DNA of 64,000 nt. It comes from Bradyrhizobium sp. CB1717. Lineage in GTDB: Bacteria > Pseudomonadota > Alphaproteobacteria > Rhizobiales > Xanthobacteraceae. A program made the position numbers and the translations under genes. Of this stretch, positions 1 to 7,810 are shown piece by piece. The notes below the pieces were generated by a model. The model did no database searches. It saw only the letters and a program-made list of their open reading frames with translations, and was not told where the DNA came from. Position 1 is the stretch's first letter. Each line of letters starts with the position of its first letter. The DNA lies in the NCBI RefSeq assembly GCF_029714325.1, contig NZ_CP121666.1:3720001-3784000 (forward strand), in the 5' to 3' direction.

Positions 1-299
1 TGCATCAGCGTGAACAGCGACCAGATGATGATGCTGAAGGCATAGACGAGGCGCGAGCCGTAGCGGTCGAGCAGCCAGCCGCCCGGCACCTGCGCTACGA
101 CATAGGACCAGCCGAAGGCCGAGAAGATCCAGCCCATGGCGACGGGATCGAGATGCAGCTCTTTCGAGAGCGCGGGGCCGGCGATCGAGAGCGTGGCGCG
201 ATCGGCATAATTCACGGTGGTGACCAGGAACAACATGGTCACGATGAGCAGCCTGACGCGAGATCTTCTCACGTCCGCTGCGGACACCACTGCGCTCAT
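1..299 (-). CDS. MFS transporter, ACS/glucarate-type (5' end only)
   Basis: N-terminal 99 residues of a major facilitator superfamily carrier; the rest lies off the left edge. The ATG on the minus strand is followed by a short charged tail, then a first membrane helix ending in NYADRATLSIAG, and later the segment SAFGWSYVVAQVPGGWLLDRYGSR. The N-Y-x-D-R and G-G-W-L-x-D-x-x-G motifs are typical of the anion:cation symporter family (glucarate, galactonate and phthalate type carriers). It probably imports an organic acid by proton symport at the inner membrane. The substrate cannot be read from this fragment. Confidence 0.8.
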   Translation of the reverse strand, partial: MSAVVSAADVRRSRVRLLIVTMLFLVTTVNYADRATLSIAGPALSKELHLDPVAMGWIFSAFGWSYVVAQVPGGWLLDRYGSRLVYAFSIIIWSLFTLM

Positions 300-470
300 C
301 ACGCGCCTCCTTAGAACTCGAATGTTTCCTCAAGGCGAGTCCTAGAGGCGCGTGCGGCAAGGTGTCCAAGTTCAAGGCAGTATCGATCGATGCCGTTTTT
401 GGATTGATGGAACGGCAGGTTGGGGGAACGTTACGGGGGGATGGCGAAGACGATTGCCACACATTCCGCT
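300..470. other. Intergenic region, upstream of partial MFS gene
   Basis: Non-coding stretch between the MFS start and the first palindromic repeat. I see no convincing gene, promoter or RNA structure here. Reading frames crossing it run antisense to the SGNH hydrolase gene and look spurious. Confidence 0.5.
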
Positions 471-570
471 GTCATTCCCCGCGAAGGCGGGGAATCCAGT
501 ACGCCGCGGCTTCTCGATTCAGCACGACCGTCACGGCGTACTGGATCGCCCGATCAAGTCGGGCGATGAC
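471..570. repeat. Palindromic dispersed repeat (GTCATTCCCCGCG type)
   Basis: Begins GTCATTCCCCGCGAAGGCGG and ends with an arm closing in GGGCGATGAC. Inside are two smaller inverted repeats: CCCCGC-GAAG-GCGGGG near the left and CGCCCGATCAAGTCGGGCG near the right. CCAGTACGCCG on the left is answered by CGGCGTACTGG on the right. It resembles the intergenic REP-like elements common in Bradyrhizobium chromosomes. No coding potential. Confidence 0.7.
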
Positions 571-601
571 ACCGAGAGTGTGGAAAGTGCAAACCCCAAG
601 C

Positions 602-690
602 TCGTCATTGCGAGCGCAGCGAAGCAATCCAGAAATGTATCCGCGGAAACAGTCTGGATTGCTTCGTCGCAAGAGCTCCTCGCAATGACG
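602..690. repeat. Dispersed repeat, CATTGCGAGCGCAGCGAAG family, copy 1
   Basis: Inverted repeat starting CGTCATTGCGAGCGCAGCGA and ending CTCCTCGCAATGACG, with CAATCCAGA inside answered by TCTGGATTG. Copies of the same element occur at about 13272-13359, 49817-49896 and 62439-62525, always between genes. The variable middle and conserved ends suggest a folded REP-like element. It sits just past the end of the SGNH hydrolase gene. Confidence 0.85.
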
Positions 691-714
691 GCGAGGAGAG
701 AGCTTGCTTCACTT

Positions 715-2667
715 CTACTGCCTTGCGCTCGGCAGCAGCGGTGCGAGCAGTCCGCGCGTCACGCCGGGCGGCACGGCATCGAGGCCGAGCACTGCGCTTG
801 CCGCGGGCAATGCCGCATCCGCCATTGCGGCGTGGCCTTCGGCGCTTGGATGCACGGCGCCGCCATAGACGGCGGAGAGCACGCCCCAGGTCGCATCGTG
901 GATGTCGGTCGGCTGGCTCGCGGCCGGCAAGCCTTGCGGATAGGTCATCGCGGCGAAATAGCTGTCATTGGCGTCGCGGATCCAGCGCGCGCGCGGGAGA
1001 TAGGCGCGGTACTCCGAGGCGCCGCGGCCGCACAGCATCGGCTGGCTCGCCGCGCTCACGATATCGGGGTTGAAGCTCTGGCCGTTCTCGGCAAAGCAGC
1101 TGCGGTCGAATTCGGGATCGTTGCCGGAATGGGCGCAGAAGCCGTGATCGGCGAACGCGGCCTGATGCGCGTCGACGAAGGTCATGCGGTCGGCTTCGGG
1201 ATCGCGGCACAGTGCACCGCGCGTGCAGGTGGCCAGCCCCTTCAGTTGCGGCAGAAATTCCGTGTCGACGAAGGTCGAGACGCGGGCGAGGCGCTGCGGA
1301 TCGGCGTTGAAGGACGGATGGATGTCGAAGCCGGCGCGGCCGCCGCGGCAGGGCACGCCGCCGTCGGCGAGCGCCGGATTGGCGTAGGACACATAGACCA
1401 CGTGCGAGAGGTCGCCGCCGACCAGCGGCTTCAGCGCTTCGCGCAGCTTGACGAAATTCTGTGGCAGCTCGCGCGACAGCGCGTCGCGGGAATCGTCGAC
1501 GCTCGCCATCACGCCGGAGCGGCGGAACAGCGCGCGCTCGGTCGCCGTGTCGACGATGACGTCGGCGACGAGGCCGGAGAAATAGACGTCGTTGGCGCCG
1601 ACCGACAGCAGCACGAGATCGAGCGTGCGGTCCGGCTGGCGCTTCTTTGCCGCGGTGAGCGCTTCGCGCAGCTCGGCGACCTGCGCGTTCACGCTGGTGT
1701 TGCAGACGCCGGTCTTGCCGGGCGGACATTCGCGGGCACGCTGCGAGCCCAGGAGCCCGTCGCCGATGCTGGCGCCGGTGCAGGCAAGCGGCAGATAGGT
1801 CACGGCGATGTGGGTATAGCGCACCGCGAGCGCCAGCGCGGTGCGGGCCTGGTAGCTGTAGAGCGAGCGGTGGCAGGGTGCATTGAACCACAGCGCGCTG
1901 TAGTGCTGCCAGTTGGCGAGTGTGTCCGGCGCCTCGCAGGCGCGCCCGCCCTTGTAGCCGTGGCGGCTCGGCCGGTAGTACTGCGCACCGGCGGTGCCGA
2001 GATAGGAGCGGAAGCAGAAACCTTCGTCCGACAGCGCCAATGGGCGGTCCGGATTGCCTTCGCCCGAGGCGATGCTGTCCCCTAAGCCGGCGACGAAGAC
2101 GTCGCGCACCTGGATCTCGGTCTGGACGCGCTGGGTCGGGTCGGAGCCGGCTGAGACGTCGACGGTCGCAACCGTCTGCTTGCCGTAGCGGACGCGCAGA
2201 TTGACCGGCTCGGCGCAGTCGAAGGTCGAGGCCTGCGGTCCGTCGCCGTCGTCGAACGACCAGGCACAGGTGGCCCCGACCGGCACCGCGCCGACGAGGC
2301 GCACGGTCACGGGATGGTCGATCGGCGTGATGTAGTTCTCTTTGACGTTGTCGCGGGTGCAGGGCTGGTTGACCCGGCCCTGCAGGTCGACGCAGAGCCG
2401 GTTGACCATGTTGCGGGCCCAGCCACGACCCTCGCTCTGCAGCTCCAGCGACTGCTCGGCGGCCAGAATGCTGCGGTTACGCGCATTCTCGACATGGAGC
2501 AGGAAGTCGCGCTCCTCGCGGAACAGGCGGAAGCGGTTGCGCACCTCCCAGGAAACCTGCATGGCGCCGGCGTCCTGCGCCGCTGCGCGCGGAAGCGGCA
2601 AAGCGGCCAGAATTCCGGCAAGCAGCAGGACGCTTGCGGAGAGGGTGCGAAGGGATACAGGGATCAT
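715..2667 (-). CDS. Secreted SGNH/GDSL hydrolase-like protein
   Basis: About 650 residues. The start is placed at MIPVSLRTLS because a classical signal peptide follows (hydrophobic core LLLAGILAALPL, then AAA-Q); an upstream in-frame start adds 21 residues without a signal. The SGNH hydrolase blocks are visible: GLGDSIASGEG near residue 196 (nucleophile Ser), VGANDVYFSG (Gly-Asn block), and VHPSAEGH near residue 605 (catalytic Asp/His region, with HPS in place of the usual DxxH). The ~190 residues before the GDS block look like an Ig- or PKD-type module (CAWSFDDGDGP). It probably hydrolyses an ester in the periplasm or outside the cell; the substrate is unknown. It lies 86 bp downstream of the YbhN-like gene on the same strand. 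Confidence 0.75.
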   Translation of the reverse strand: MIPVSLRTLSASVLLLAGILAALPLPRAAAQDAGAMQVSWEVRNRFRLFREERDFLLHVENARNRSILAAEQSLELQSEGRGWARNMVNRLCVDLQGRVNQPCTRDNVKENYITPIDHPVTVRLVGAVPVGATCAWSFDDGDGPQASTFDCAEPVNLRVRYGKQTVATVDVSAGSDPTQRVQTEIQVRDVFVAGLGDSIASGEGNPDRPLALSDEGFCFRSYLGTAGAQYYRPSRHGYKGGRACEAPDTLANWQHYSALWFNAPCHRSLYSYQARTALALAVRYTHIAVTYLPLACTGASIGDGLLGSQRARECPPGKTGVCNTSVNAQVAELREALTAAKKRQPDRTLDLVLLSVGANDVYFSGLVADVIVDTATERALFRRSGVMASVDDSRDALSRELPQNFVKLREALKPLVGGDLSHVVYVSYANPALADGGVPCRGGRAGFDIHPSFNADPQRLARVSTFVDTEFLPQLKGLATCTRGALCRDPEADRMTFVDAHQAAFADHGFCAHSGNDPEFDRSCFAENGQSFNPDIVSAASQPMLCGRGASEYRAYLPRARWIRDANDSYFAAMTYPQGLPAASQPTDIHDATWGVLSAVYGGAVHPSAEGHAAMADAALPAASAVLGLDAVPPGVTRGLLAPLLPSARQ

Positions 2668-2753
2668 GGCCCGCGTTTTCAACGGCAAAGTTGAGGCGGA
2701 AATAAGAGGGGATTGCCTCCCCGCCCGCAAGCCTTCCGGCTCCAGATCGCAGC

Positions 2754-3836
2754 CTACCGTTTATTGGCCTGCCGCAGCAGCCGTTCGCGCTCCATCGGCG
2801 CCACCTGCTTGGGCAGATTGGCCTGGGCGCAGGCCTCCGCCAGCCGCCGTCGCTCCTGCCAAGGCTCGACCACGTTCATCCAGAGCTCGCGCGTGCCCAT
2901 GATGGAGATGGCGAGGCCGAACGGGATCACGAAATAGAGCAGACGGAACACCAGCAGCGTCGCCAGGAGCTGCTCGCGGCCGAATTCGGGCAGTGCCACC
3001 AGCATGGCGGCGTCGAACACGCCGATCGAGCCGGGCGCGTGGCTGGCGAAGCCGAGCAGCGTCGCCAAGATGAACACCACGGCGAGCGAGAGGAAGTCGA
3101 TCGGCGGATTGGCCGGCATCAGCAGGTACATCGCCGTGGCGCAGAAGCCGAGATCGACCACGCCGATCAGGATCTGCACCAGCGTCAGGGGCGCCGAGGG
3201 CAGCACCACCTTCCAGCCCTTCTGCCCGAGCTCGCGCCGCTTCTCGCCCATGCAGAGCCAGACCAGATAGGCGCCGATCGAGGCGAGGCCGCCGAGCGCG
3301 ATCAACCGGTTGAGCGACGAGGGGAGCTGATCCATCGAGGACGCGGCATCCGGATGGATGGCCATGCCGATCGAGAGCACGAAGATGTTACCGAGCCAGA
3401 AGGTCAGGCCCGACAGGAAGCAGATTTTCGCGACGTCGATCGCGTTCAGCCCATAGTCCGAATAGATCCGGAAGCGGATCGCACCGCCGGTAAAAACCGT
3501 GGCGCCGATGTTGTGGCCGATCGAATAGGACGTGAAGCTGGAGAGCGCTGCGATGCGATAGGGAACGTGCTTCTTGCCGATCGTTCGCAGTGCAAAAAAG
3601 TCGTAGAAGGTCAGCGTACAGAACGCGAAGAAGACGCAGATCGCCGCCAGCCCGATGCTGCCGCGGGGAATCTCGGTTAACGCGGTCAGGATCACGCCGG
3701 TATCGATGCCCTTGAGGGTCCGCACCAGCGTTGTGATGGCGAAGGCGATGATGAACACGCTCGCGGCAATTCCGAGCCGTCGCCAGCCAATCCATCTCTT
3801 GAAGCCGCGTTTCAGCGCGGTCAGCAGTCCGTGCAT
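2754..3836 (-). CDS. YbhN/lysylphosphatidylglycerol synthase TM-domain (UPF0104) protein
   Basis: 360 residues with about eight hydrophobic segments starting at IAASVFIIAFAITTLV. The conserved features of the LPG_synthase_TM (MprF flippase-like) family are present: a YSIGHNIGATVFTGGAIRFRIY segment (glycine-rich, Arg-containing) in the middle and FASHAPGSIGVFDAAML towards the end. The family includes the lipid-translocating half of MprF and stand-alone YbhN proteins. No aminoacyl-transferase domain is attached, so lysyl-lipid synthesis is unlikely. A role in moving or presenting a lipid at the inner membrane is inferred. A basic C-terminal tail is cytoplasmic by charge. Confidence 0.8.
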   Translation of the reverse strand: MHGLLTALKRGFKRWIGWRRLGIAASVFIIAFAITTLVRTLKGIDTGVILTALTEIPRGSIGLAAICVFFAFCTLTFYDFFALRTIGKKHVPYRIAALSSFTSYSIGHNIGATVFTGGAIRFRIYSDYGLNAIDVAKICFLSGLTFWLGNIFVLSIGMAIHPDAASSMDQLPSSLNRLIALGGLASIGAYLVWLCMGEKRRELGQKGWKVVLPSAPLTLVQILIGVVDLGFCATAMYLLMPANPPIDFLSLAVVFILATLLGFASHAPGSIGVFDAAMLVALPEFGREQLLATLLVFRLLYFVIPFGLAISIMGTRELWMNVVEPWQERRRLAEACAQANLPKQVAPMERERLLRQANKR

Positions 3837-4145
3837 TCATCCTCCCGGCGGGGGGCAAGACCGACCCGGCCGGGCATTGGCCAGTCGGGCGCGATCGTTG
3901 CCGAAGGCAGTGTCGATCGCTGGATATGATCCAGCTCATTTAAGGCAAAAACAGTGACTTGTGCAGCCCTTGACAAGGATAGGTTCTGCGCCAGACCGAC
4001 TACTTTTGTCATATGCGGTTCACATCGGGCGCGCGTTAAGCACATGAGTCGGCAGATAGGCCCGGATCGTACGTTCACATGCCGGCACGATTTCATATCG
4101 TGCTGCCGCCTGCATTGTTCCAGCTCAAGCGATGCTGGCTTTTAT
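3837..4145. other. Intergenic region between YbhN-like gene and DUF892 gene
   Basis: About 300 bases with no supportable gene. It must hold the promoter of the leftward YbhN-like gene, but no clear box is seen. Its right edge leads into the EcfG-type promoter of the DUF892 gene. Confidence 0.4.
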
Positions 4146-4170
4146 GGAACGTCGATGCCGGGCTCTCGTT
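4146..4170 (+). promoter_or_regulatory. EcfG-type general stress promoter upstream of DUF892 gene
   Basis: GGAAC at 4146-4150, a 16-base spacer, then CGTT at 4167-4170. This is an exact match to the GGAAC-N16/17-CGTT consensus used by the alphaproteobacterial general stress sigma factor EcfG. It lies 92 bases before the ATG of the DUF892 ferritin-like gene, a family typically stress-induced. Confidence 0.7.
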
Positions 4171-4262
4171 AGCGGCCCATCAGTAACCGAACATGGCGGA
4201 ATAAGCGGCTTTTCGTGCAGGCCGGCGTCTACGTGTTCCCGAAACCCGAGAGGATTGGAACG

Positions 4263-4769
4263 ATGGGACTGTTCACAAAGGACATCAAGACCATGAACGA
4301 CCTGTTCGTGCACCAGCTCCAGGACATCTACTATGCCGAGCAGCAGCTCACCAAGGCGCTGCCGAAAATGGCCAGCAAGGCCACCGATCCGCAGCTGAAA
4401 CAGGGCTTTTTGACGCACCTCGAAGAAACCAAGCAACATGTCACGCGGCTCGAGGAAGTGTTCAGGATGCACGGCGTTGCCGTGAAGGCGGTCGACTGCC
4501 CGGCCATCGACGGCATCATCGAGGAGGCCGATGAGACCGCCGGCGAAGTCGCCGACAAGGCGGTGCTCGACGCCGCGCTGATCAATGCGGCGCAGGCCGC
4601 CGAACATTACGAAATCGTACGCTACGGCAGCCTGATCGCCTGGGCCAAGCAGCTCGGCCGCAACGACTGTGCCACCGTGCTGGCCAAGACGCTGGAGGAG
4701 GAGAAGGCGACCGACAAGAAGCTGACGGCGCTAGCCGAGAGCAAGGTGAATCTGCGCGCGGCGAGCTAG
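4263..4769 (+). CDS. DUF892 (YciE/YciF-like) ferritin-like stress protein
   Basis: 168 residues from ATG at 4263, chosen because GAGAGG precedes it at good spacing and the family begins with a short tail before the first helix; an upstream in-frame start would add 16 unlikely residues. The helical four-helix-bundle pattern of DUF892 is clear: DLFVHQLQDIYYAEQQL, then HLEETKQHVTRLE and AEHYEIVRYGSL, carrying the Glu/His residues that place metals in ferritin-like folds. Related YciE/YciF proteins are induced by osmotic and stationary stress; their activity is unsettled. The EcfG-type promoter upstream agrees with stress control. Confidence 0.85.
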   Translation: MGLFTKDIKTMNDLFVHQLQDIYYAEQQLTKALPKMASKATDPQLKQGFLTHLEETKQHVTRLEEVFRMHGVAVKAVDCPAIDGIIEEADETAGEVADKAVLDAALINAAQAAEHYEIVRYGSLIAWAKQLGRNDCATVLAKTLEEEKATDKKLTALAESKVNLRAAS

Positions 4770-4785
4770 CGACCCAGTCTCGTCT

Positions 4786-4815
4786 GGAGACGCCGTGCAG
4801 CCGTGCGGCGTCTCC
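4786..4815. terminator. Shared terminator between convergent genes
   Basis: GGAGACGCCG at 4786-4795 pairs perfectly with CGGCGTCTCC at 4806-4815 around a 10-base loop. It stands between the DUF892 stop and the stop of the leftward MFS gene, so it can serve both. The T-run is short on either side. Confidence 0.6.
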
Positions 4816-4816
4816 C

Positions 4817-6070
4817 TTATTCGTCTTGCGGCGCCGCCGGCCCGGCCTTGTATTTCAGTCCGAACATCAGGGCAATCACCGCGAAGGCCGCAATGGTCAC
4901 GGCAAACACCAGGCTCGCCACGGTCAGGCTGGTCAGGCTCGAGAGCACGCCAATCCCGATCACCGGAAGCGCGTTTCCGAGAAAGCAGCAGATGAAATAG
5001 GCCGAGACCACCTCGGCACGGCGACCATCCGGCGCGATCTGGTTCACCACCTGCAGGCTGCCGCGATAGCCGAGGCCCGCCGCCACGCCGCAGGTCGCGG
5101 TCGAGGCGATCATGACTGCGAGCGAACCCACGAATTGTGCCGTCACGAGCAGGGCAAGGCTCGGCAACATCAGGCCGAGCGACCACAGCATGGCGGTGCG
5201 GCTGGAGAGTGAGCGCGTCAGCGCGATGACCAGCGCCACAGCGGCTGCCAGCTCGAGGAAGATCGCGCCGGCGACGGCATGGCTGGTGACATGAAGCTCG
5301 TTGGCGAGCACGCTCGGTGCCAGCGCGGCGAAAAAGGCGACGAGGGCCATCGCGCCGAAGCCTGTCACCGCGGGCGCCACGAAGCGCGGCCGGATCGACG
5401 ACGGAACGCCGGCACGCGGCCGGATCGACAGCTGCGCGAACGCGGCCAGCGGCCGATCGACGGTCTCGCGCGCGAAGGCGAGGAGGATCGAGACAACGAC
5501 CAGCACCGCGAGATAGGCGATGAACGGCGTTCGCAGCGGAAGCGCGACATATTCGGCAAGCAGGCCGGCGATCAACGCGCCGAGACCAAGACCGGTGAAA
5601 TTCGCGATCGTCGCGATCACGGTGGCGCGGGAACGGTCCTGTTCGGCGATCAGTTCGGCGAGCCAGGCAGTGCCGGTTCCGGCGCCGATCCCGATGGCGA
5701 GGCCGCTCAGCACCCGTGCGACGTAAAGGGAGGCGACACCGTGTGCGAGCAGGAAGACCAATGCGCCCGTGATGGCGATGCCGATGGCAATGACCGCCGT
5801 GCGCCGCCGCCCGACTTGGTCCGACATCCGGCCGAACACCAGCAATGCGGTCAGATTGCCGACGACGTAGACGGCATAGATCAGCGTCAGGGTGATCTGG
5901 GAGAAGCCGAACTGCTGCTTGTAGATGACGTAGAGCGGGGTTGCGATGGTGCTGCCGGCGAACAGGGCGCCGATCAGGCATCCGACAACAAAGATGGTTG
6001 CGGTCTTGCCGAACTCTGATCGTGCGCCAGACGGAATTGAGGAGTTGCCAACTCTTGCCATGAGGTTCAT
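4817..6070 (-). CDS. MFS transporter (drug/metabolite exporter type)
   Basis: 417 residues with twelve predicted membrane helices. The loop 2-3 signature VFGRMSDQVGRRRTAV is a good MFS A-motif (G-x-x-x-D-x-x-G-R-R). Helix 5 region GTAWLAELIAEQDRSRAT is typical of exporters. The protein sits in the inner membrane and probably expels a small molecule by proton antiport; nothing identifies the substrate. It is convergent with the DUF892 gene and divergent, across about 217 bases, from a second MFS gene. A start at codon 4 is also possible. Confidence 0.8.
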   Translation of the reverse strand: MNLMARVGNSSIPSGARSEFGKTATIFVVGCLIGALFAGSTIATPLYVIYKQQFGFSQITLTLIYAVYVVGNLTALLVFGRMSDQVGRRRTAVIAIGIAITGALVFLLAHGVASLYVARVLSGLAIGIGAGTGTAWLAELIAEQDRSRATVIATIANFTGLGLGALIAGLLAEYVALPLRTPFIAYLAVLVVVSILLAFARETVDRPLAAFAQLSIRPRAGVPSSIRPRFVAPAVTGFGAMALVAFFAALAPSVLANELHVTSHAVAGAIFLELAAAVALVIALTRSLSSRTAMLWSLGLMLPSLALLVTAQFVGSLAVMIASTATCGVAAGLGYRGSLQVVNQIAPDGRRAEVVSAYFICCFLGNALPVIGIGVLSSLTSLTVASLVFAVTIAAFAVIALMFGLKYKAGPAAPQDE

Positions 6071-6287
6071 CGCCTAGAGGGGAACATGAAAGGGTCAACA
6101 GAGACAATCTCGCCCTGTTCCCATGCTTGCGCGCGCACGGGACTTGCACCGCGAGCAGGGCGTGGCGCTTCGTCGTTTGTTACTGAAGGACTACGATTCA
6201 TCGCGCGATGATGTTTCGACCATAATCGAAACATGATGGCGCGGCGCAAGCGTATGTTTTCGCATGGGGCTGCAATCGAGGTGCAGC

Positions 6288-7697
6288 ATGCGAGCTAACA
6301 CCATCAAATATGAATCCTTCGACGACGCGGCCCGCGCGCAGCGTGCCGGCTCGCGTCTTGCGACCTTGCTGACGCTGGCCGCGATGAGCCTCGGCTATGG
6401 CGTGGTGCAGCTCGACGTCACCATCGTCAACACCGCGCTCGATGCGATGGGCAAGACGCTCGGCGGCGGGGTGGCCGAGCTGCAATGGGTGGTCAGCGCC
6501 TACACCATCGCCTTTGCAGCCTTCATCCTGACATCGGGCGCGCTCGGCGACCGGATCGGCGCCAAGCGCGTCTTCATGGCGGGCTTCGCCATCTTTACCG
6601 CCGCCTCGCTCGCGTGCGCGCTGTCGCCCAACGCCATCGTGCTGATCGCGGCACGATTGGTCCAGGGGCTGGCGGCGGCGATCCTGGTGCCGAATTCGCT
6701 GGCGCTGCTCAATCATGCCTATACAGACGATCGTGCGCGGGGCCGGGCTGTTGCGATCTGGGCTGCCGGCGCCAGCCTGGCGCTCACCGCGGGTCCCTTC
6801 GTCGGCGGCGTGCTGATCACCCTGGTCGGCTGGCGCGCGATCTTCCTCGTCAACCTCCCGATCGGCCTGATGGGTCTTGGGCTGAGCTGGCGTTATGCGA
6901 CCGAGACCACGCGCGCGCCCTCGCGCGAGATCGATCTGCCCGGCCAGCTCGCAGCGATCGGCGCGCTGGGGGCGCTGGCCGGCGCGATCATCGAGGGCGG
7001 CGCGCTCGGCTGGGATCATCCGGCCGTGCTCGCGGCCTTCGCGGCGGCCCTGGTCGTGGGCGTGCTGTTTGTCTGGCGGGAAAGCCGAGCGGCGCAACCG
7101 ATGCTGCCTCTGTCGTTGTTCGGTCACCGGCTGTTTACCCTCACCGCGCTCGTCGGACTGCTGGTGAACATCGCGATCTACGGATTGATCTTCGTGCTCA
7201 GCCTTTACTTCCAGAGGATCAACGGGCTGTCGGCGTGGTGGACCGGGCTCGCCTTCGTGCCAATGATGGCGGCGGTGCTGCCGGTCAATCTGCTGGCGCC
7301 GCGCCTTGCCGAGCGCATCGGCGCGTGCCCGACCATCGTCGTCGGCGCCAGTATCTCGGCGCTGGGCTGTCTCGGCCTGCTCTGGATCGAGGCTGACACG
7401 CGCTATTGGATGATCTGCGCGCAGATGATCGCGATCAGCGGCGGCCTCGGGCTGCTGGTGCCGCCGCTGACCTCGACCCTGCTGGGCAGTGTCGAGAAGG
7501 CGCGCTCCGGCATCGCGGCCGGCGTCCTGAACGCGACGCGGCAGACCGGCAGCGTGCTCGGCGTTGCGCTGTTCGGCTCGCTGGTGGCCTCGGAGGGGGC
7601 CTTCATGGCCGGCCTGCACGCCTCGCTGGCCGTATCGGCCTCCGTCCTGCTGCTTGCCGCCGCGGCGATCGGGATCGGCGCGCCCTCGCGAGGATGA
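6288..7697 (+). CDS. MFS transporter, DHA2 (EmrB/QacA-like) family
   Basis: 469 residues from ATG 6288, preceded by GAGGTG; an upstream in-frame start without a ribosome site was rejected. Fourteen-helix DHA2 features are present: LDVTIVNTAL in helix 1 (the D1 motif of drug exporters), then TSGALGDRIGAKRVFMAG (A-motif) and RLVQGLAAAILVPNSLALL (helix 4 R-x-x-Q-G). Such proteins expel hydrophobic or cationic compounds. No adjacent membrane-fusion protein is present, so it probably works alone in the inner membrane. The divergent arrangement with the other MFS gene suggests a shared control region between 6071 and 6287. Confidence 0.85.
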   Translation: MRANTIKYESFDDAARAQRAGSRLATLLTLAAMSLGYGVVQLDVTIVNTALDAMGKTLGGGVAELQWVVSAYTIAFAAFILTSGALGDRIGAKRVFMAGFAIFTAASLACALSPNAIVLIAARLVQGLAAAILVPNSLALLNHAYTDDRARGRAVAIWAAGASLALTAGPFVGGVLITLVGWRAIFLVNLPIGLMGLGLSWRYATETTRAPSREIDLPGQLAAIGALGALAGAIIEGGALGWDHPAVLAAFAAALVVGVLFVWRESRAAQPMLPLSLFGHRLFTLTALVGLLVNIAIYGLIFVLSLYFQRINGLSAWWTGLAFVPMMAAVLPVNLLAPRLAERIGACPTIVVGASISALGCLGLLWIEADTRYWMICAQMIAISGGLGLLVPPLTSTLLGSVEKARSGIAAGVLNATRQTGSVLGVALFGSLVASEGAFMAGLHASLAVSASVLLLAAAAIGIGAPSRG

Positions 7698-7810
7698 ACA
7701 ATCCGAGCGAATGAACACATCTCCCGTTCACCATCCGCGGAACCGGCACATAGCCGGTTACCGATCGTCCACCACTGTCGGTTCAAGTGCGGGTCCCATA
7801 GGGGCCGGCA

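Noticed and set aside
352..2085. 577-codon plus-strand frame over the SGNH hydrolase
   Set aside because: Runs antisense to a gene with a signal peptide and catalytic motifs, and begins in repeat DNA.
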